Assembly (NCBI GenBank): GCA_001970955.1
Contig: MPUH01000022.1
Location: 97,019-161,018 of the forward strand
Direction of reading: 5' to 3'
Source: Stentor coeruleus
Taxonomy: Eukaryota > Ciliophora > Heterotrichea > Heterotrichida > Stentoridae
DNA length: 64,000 bases
This document shows, one piece after another, positions 60,261 to 64,000 of this stretch. A program made the translations under genes and the position numbers. Each line of letters begins with the position of its first letter. The stretch's first letter is position 1. The notes under the pieces were generated by a model. The model did not search any database. It saw nothing but the letters and a program-made list of their open reading frames with translations, and was not told the origin of the DNA.

Positions 60261-61014
60261 TTAAACTTATTTCACTTTAGCTATTGCATGTGATTTTTAA
60301 GGATGATAAAATTATAGAAATTACTTGAATATATTACCATTATAAATTAATAGTAATTATTAAAATGAAGGCTTTCTTAGTTATTATTGATTTATATATT
60401 TTTAATTTATCAGGGAAGAATAAATATTTTAGAAATTATGGAATTAATGTGGAAAAGCTATGTAGAAACTAAGGTGATTAAAATAAGGAATAAAATATTA
60501 GATTATAAATGATGAATATTTTAATGTGTAATATATTTTTTGGTAGATGTAAAGTAGAGAAGGTGTCGCTTAAACATAATAAGCATTATCTCATCTTTAT
60601 ACAATTTAAATTTCATCGATCATATGATTAAAATAAGCTAATATCATATTGATGAGAGGCAAATTTCCTTAGTAAAAGTATCTGGCACTTCAATTGAGGT
60701 TCCTTTGGTACTGATTTAAACAAGAAACAGCAGAAATCTGAATAGATTAAATTCATCAAAATTCTAATAAATATATCTTAATAATAATTCAATTAAAATA
60801 TAGCATGCAAATAATCTATTTTATAAATTAGCATCAAACAAAACTGTCAGAGTACTCCTGTAGTTGTTATCGCACTATATAATAAATTCTAAGAAGTATT
60901 ATCTATTTAAGCTTATTAAAATAGAATCATAGCCAGAGCAAGCATCAATTCTTTATCATTTTCCATCACACACAATAGCATCTATCAAAAACTATTTCTT
61001 TATGAGCTAACTAC

Positions 61015-62409
61015 TTAATGGTCTATTTCTTCTTGGACATTTAGCATAATCTCTGATATCTCAGTAAACACTTTCATCATCTCAATATGGCTCCCTTCGA
61101 TATAACTAAAATCAACAACATAAAAATCTTCTGGTGTTTTGTAAATAGACGACTTGAACATCACCGTTCCGATCTCAGTTGTAACTTTAACCTTAGTATC
61201 ATAAGAATTGTCTATAGTCTCGCATTGGGCATCTAGTTTTCCAAACTCATTTGATAAAATTGTTGTTATTTCATTAGGTGTTAACCCTGTCACCAAAGAA
61301 CAATATTTGTTTATAAGTCCTTGATTTGGAAGAACTTTAACATTATACTCTTTTCTAGGGACTTCAAAGCTCAATGTAAACCCTTCGCTTTCACTAGGAT
61401 CTCCTCTATAATATCTTCCCCCATTTACCCCTACACCTTGATTTGGTCTTCTTTGGGCCCTACCTTTTTCTGCGGCTTCAACAATCCTTCTTCTACGACT
61501 ATCTATATCATTAATCACTTCTTGAGGAGATGCTATCCGCCCTTGAAGCCAGTTATGATTTTCTATCTGCTCTGCACTTAATCGGTCACTTGGTTTTAAA
61601 GCTAGCATTTTTTTAATAAGATCTTTGAAATCAGCTGAATAGTGGCCTGGGGATTTTCCTCTTGAATGCATTGCCCAGAAAGTCTCATTCCCTGATGATA
61701 ATGCCTTATAATAAGCCTCATTAGGATCAGCTTTGCTAAAAGGTGGGTTTTGAGAATACATGATAAAAAGTATAATGCCTGCTGCGAAAAGGTCAACACT
61801 TTCTCCTGTATATGGAACACGCATATGGAATTCTGGAGCCATATAGCTTTCAGTGCCTAGTCTTGTGTGCATTAGGCCTGTACCATCACGGCCAACAAGA
61901 AGTGTGGAAAACCCAAAGTCAGCGATTTTAATATTGAACTCACTGTCAAAAAGGAGATTTTCTGGCTTCATATCTCTGTGGGCAATACCTGCATTGTGGC
62001 AAGCGCTCAGACCATGGATAATTTGCTTGAAGTAAAAACGTGCAACTTCCTCTGACAGCCTTCCTGTTTTGAATAAGATATCAAAAAGTTCCCCATTGGG
62101 GCATAACTCCATCACTATGTACATGCAGTTGTACGTGCCTTTGCCATTTTTTCTTACATAGATGCCGTTTTCGTTTGCGTTGATGATGTTTACAATGTTT
62201 GGGTGGGCGATTCTTGCTAGGTTTTGTATTTCGTTTTGCATGAGCTCACGGAAACGGGCTGTCAAGTGCTCACCTTGATTACGAAGGATTTTTGCTGCAT
62301 ATATTTGAAGGGTGTTTGGGTCTTGCACAGATTTGACTGTAGCGGTTGCCCCTTTCCCAAGCTTCTTTAGGACAATGAAATTGTCCAGACGACTTGATTC
62401 TGTTGCCAT
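61015..62409 (-). CDS. CAMK/AMPK-like Ser/Thr kinase with C-terminal KA1-like region
   Basis: A 464-aa protein. Kinase domain (about 10-290): GKGATATV, YAAKIL (Lys40), HRDMKPEN (144-151), DFGFST (164-169), GTESYMAPE and a CAMK-type C-lobe. All catalytic residues are present. A basic linker (about 300-345) leads to about 110 residues (LINKYCSLVTGLTPNEITTILSNEF ... FYVVDFSYIEGSHIEMMKVFTEI) whose alternation of strands and a final helix resembles KA1/AMPK-alpha C-terminal domains, which bind acidic lipids or regulate the kinase. Start ATG 62407-62409, stop TAA. A decayed copy of the tail lies 1 kb downstream. The role is unknown; calmodulin or EF-hand domains are absent. Confidence 0.9.
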   Translation of the reverse strand: MATESSRLDNFIVLKKLGKGATATVKSVQDPNTLQIYAAKILRNQGEHLTARFRELMQNEIQNLARIAHPNIVNIINANENGIYVRKNGKGTYNCMYIVMELCPNGELFDILFKTGRLSEEVARFYFKQIIHGLSACHNAGIAHRDMKPENLLFDSEFNIKIADFGFSTLLVGRDGTGLMHTRLGTESYMAPEFHMRVPYTGESVDLFAAGIILFIMYSQNPPFSKADPNEAYYKALSSGNETFWAMHSRGKSPGHYSADFKDLIKKMLALKPSDRLSAEQIENHNWLQGRIASPQEVINDIDSRRRRIVEAAEKGRAQRRPNQGVGVNGGRYYRGDPSESEGFTLSFEVPRKEYNVKVLPNQGLINKYCSLVTGLTPNEITTILSNEFGKLDAQCETIDNSYDTKVKVTTEIGTVMFKSSIYKTPEDFYVVDFSYIEGSHIEMMKVFTEISEIMLNVQEEIDH

Positions 62410-63340
62410 TATTTATTATAATAGGACTTATCAGAAAGATTAAACTATGTTAAAATTTTAATGATAAAGCTTAATATTTGTTAGAAAAATATATATGCTA
62501 TTAGAGGATAAAGGTCTATATACAAATAAAATAGAGGTTTCGTAGAATATAAGATAAAATGCAAATGGATTAAAAGTCAAAGGTTATTTTTTGTTAGGGA
62601 TAACAAAGTTTTAGTTTTTTATAGAAAAGTTGTAGTGAATAATGGCTTATTTCTGTAATTATTGTGTAAGTATGTTAGAAATGAGATAACTTTATGGCTT
62701 TTTAGGTGTAATGCTATCGAATAGTTATTTTAATTGATTTGGGTTGAGCTAATAACTTTATAATAAACATAATAAAAAGAGTAATTACGATTATATAAAA
62801 TATTAAGTTGCATGCTAGAATTTTTTTCTAATAATATAGTAAATATTTTTATTAATTATATATGAAATTCTACCAATTATGCTTTATTTAGAAGCAAGTT
62901 TTAAAAACTGATATTAACTTATATTTAGTGTTATAAATAAATAAACATTATACTAAAAGTAATATATTTTATTTTGAAATGAATTAATTAATCATTACTA
63001 AATCTTTAGTTTTCATTTTGATTATTTTAAACTTATATTCAAATTTAATGAAAGCCTATTATTTCACTAATATTAAAAGTTATAATTTAAATTTTAGACT
63101 GAAGTATTCTATGATAAAGGAATCTTAAAAAACATAGTAAAATAGCACAAAGAAATAATAATTAAGCTGGCTTAAAGAATGGGAGATTATTAGAAAAATC
63201 TCATTATAATACATTTTTCCAAATAAATTATAGACATTCAAGAATTAATGACTGCCATTTTATTATAGTCTTCAGAAAGCGGCATCACTAAACCTTGTAA
63301 TCTAAAGAGGAATATTTTGATTAGATTGTTATGATTCTAG
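62410..63340. other. AT-rich intergenic region
   Basis: About 930 bp, among the most AT-rich sequence in the window, between the kinase gene and the transposase relic. I see no terminal inverted repeat or gene; the N-terminal zinc-ribbon part of the transposase was looked for here and not found. Confidence 0.5.
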
Positions 63341-63757
63341 TTATATCTCAGGAGTTTTAGGGAATATTGCATCCGTGAGCTAGAAATAATGGAGAAAATA
63401 GTCTGCAATTGGTATAAAAGGTTTAGTGAAATTTGTATGCAACACTTAGAAGAGAATCCAATATTACTAGGAGGAATAGATGATGGTACTCTGATTGTTG
63501 AAGTCGATAAATCATATTTTTTCATCGTAAATACCATCGAGGACAATATCATCCTGATACTTAGGTCTTTGGGGCGATAGAAAGAGGAACAGGTCTATGC
63601 TTTTTGCAAATTGTCAAAGACAGAAAAAAAGAAGTTAATCAAAGAATGGATATTACCGGACACTCTAATTATGAGTGATGGCTGAGCTTCATATGCTTCA
63701 TATGCTGATTTCGATGAAATTGATGATGTGCATGAGGTTATCCGGTATAATAGTTAG
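63341..63757 (+). pseudogene. Decayed Merlin/IS1595 (ISXO2-like) DDE transposase
   Basis: Three pieces in shifting frames follow the family order. Piece 1 (63341-63522): RELEIMEKIVCNWYKRFSEIC, then NPILLGG and VEVDKSYFF (the first catalytic Asp region, usually VEIDESKF). Piece 2 (63523 on): HRKYHRGQYH, a TAG where Trp is expected, then VFGAIERGTGLCFL. Piece 3 (63638 on): WILPDTLIMSDG with TGA in place of the conserved Trp after the second catalytic Asp, then ASYADFDEI. Two frameshifts and two Trp-to-stop changes show that it is dead. The zinc-ribbon N-terminus and third catalytic residue region are missing or unrecognisable. It abuts the 141-bp repeat. Confidence 0.85.
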
Positions 63758-63891
63758 TTAGTTAGTTAGAAAATATATCGTTCACAGTCGTGAACTCTGT
63801 ATTAATTAATTTTCAAATGTTTTCTCCTATTTTCAATGTTTTCTACGAAGTTTTTTATGCTGCTATCTACCTTTCTTTTGATTTTAGTGCT
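63751..63891. repeat. Dispersed 141-bp repeat, copy 2
   Basis: Same sequence and orientation as 59780-59920 with two mismatches. It starts with TTAG-type units immediately at the end of the transposase relic, so it may be part of the same mobile element or a non-autonomous derivative. Confidence 0.9.
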
Positions 63892-64000
63892 TTTTTATCC
63901 TGTATAATAAGAATTTGTTGATTCATACAACTCTGAAATTCATACACGAAACACAGAGAATATATGGAATATATGGATGAGAGGAAAATCAAAAATAAGG

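Larger units (their letters stand above)
59449..61014. other. Long intergenic region with repeats, a gene relic and an N
   Basis: 1,566 bp between the 14-3-3 gene and the CAMK-like kinase gene. It contains a 50-bp tandem duplication (59555-59654), one copy of the 141-bp dispersed repeat (59780-59920), a decayed kinase-tail fragment (about 59940-60036) and a 57-bp duplication flanking an ambiguous base at 60203. The rest is AT-rich. Confidence 0.7.

Noticed and set aside
63683-63685. TGA at a conserved Trp position in the transposase as evidence that UGA encodes Trp
   Set aside because: The same fragment also has TAG at another conserved Trp and two frameshifts, while the intact genes use only TGG for Trp over many thousands of codons. 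Simple decay explains it.
1-64000. tRNA genes, rRNA and CRISPR arrays
   Set aside because: Scanning by eye for T-loop GGTTCRA motifs in cloverleaf context, rRNA-like conserved blocks and regularly spaced repeats gave nothing convincing; the only tandem array is the 5.2-5.5 kb minisatellite.

Overview
This window looks like macronuclear DNA of a heterotrich ciliate, most likely Stentor or a close relative. It is AT-rich and gene-dense. Reading frames are broken by GT..AG introns of only 15 nt (five mapped, one apparent 17-nt case). All three standard stops appear to end genes and conserved Trp is always TGG in intact genes, which argues against Blepharisma, where UGA encodes Trp. I see no rRNA, tRNA, CRISPR array or bacterial operon structure.

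Layout: 0-10.4 kb holds the 3' end of a UBR4-type E3 ligase, a CK1-like kinase, a basic unknown protein, a B-box/pseudokinase gene broken by a 65-bp duplication, a class II DYRK kinase, and a two-RRM protein paired head to head (16 bp apart) with a HIT hydrolase. 11-18.3 kb holds an ABCC transporter and eIF3a. 19-22.9 kb is a compact group: two divergent coiled-coil genes, a CEP19-like gene and a membrane-anchored tubulin-tyrosine-ligase-like enzyme. 23-31.4 kb has an IQ-motif protein, a sugar transporter, an acylated EF-hand protein, a glutathione S-transferase and a coiled-coil protein. 32-44 kb has a SEP-domain relic, an ATXR3/SDG2-type SET methyltransferase, several unknowns, a WNK-derived pseudokinase and ribosomal protein eS8. 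45-62.4 kb has an acyl-CoA-binding-domain protein, PDE6-delta, a FYVE-type PI3P 5-kinase, an oxysterol-binding protein, a PABP MLLE relic, an FCP/SCP phosphatase, 14-3-3 and a CAMK-like kinase. The right end carries a decayed Merlin/IS1595-type transposase and one copy of a dispersed 141-bp repeat.

Genes are not organised by pathway. Recurring themes are signalling (five kinase or pseudokinase genes, 14-3-3, a CTD-type phosphatase), phosphoinositide and lipid handling (PIKfyve, OSBP, ACBP, PDE6-delta) and cilium or centrosome functions (CEP19-like, TTLL, PDE6-delta, coiled coils). Spacing is often tiny: 13 and 18 bp between tandem genes, 16 and 57 bp between divergent ones. Longer gaps hold decayed gene fragments, a minisatellite and three short direct duplications, one flanking an N, that look like assembly seams.

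The most unusual signal is compositional. On the + strand, G-versus-C bias drifts from C-rich to G-rich over about 1-5 kb and then flips abruptly back. The flips occur inside genes of either orientation as well as between genes. The pattern is strand-symmetric and not explained by the annotation.
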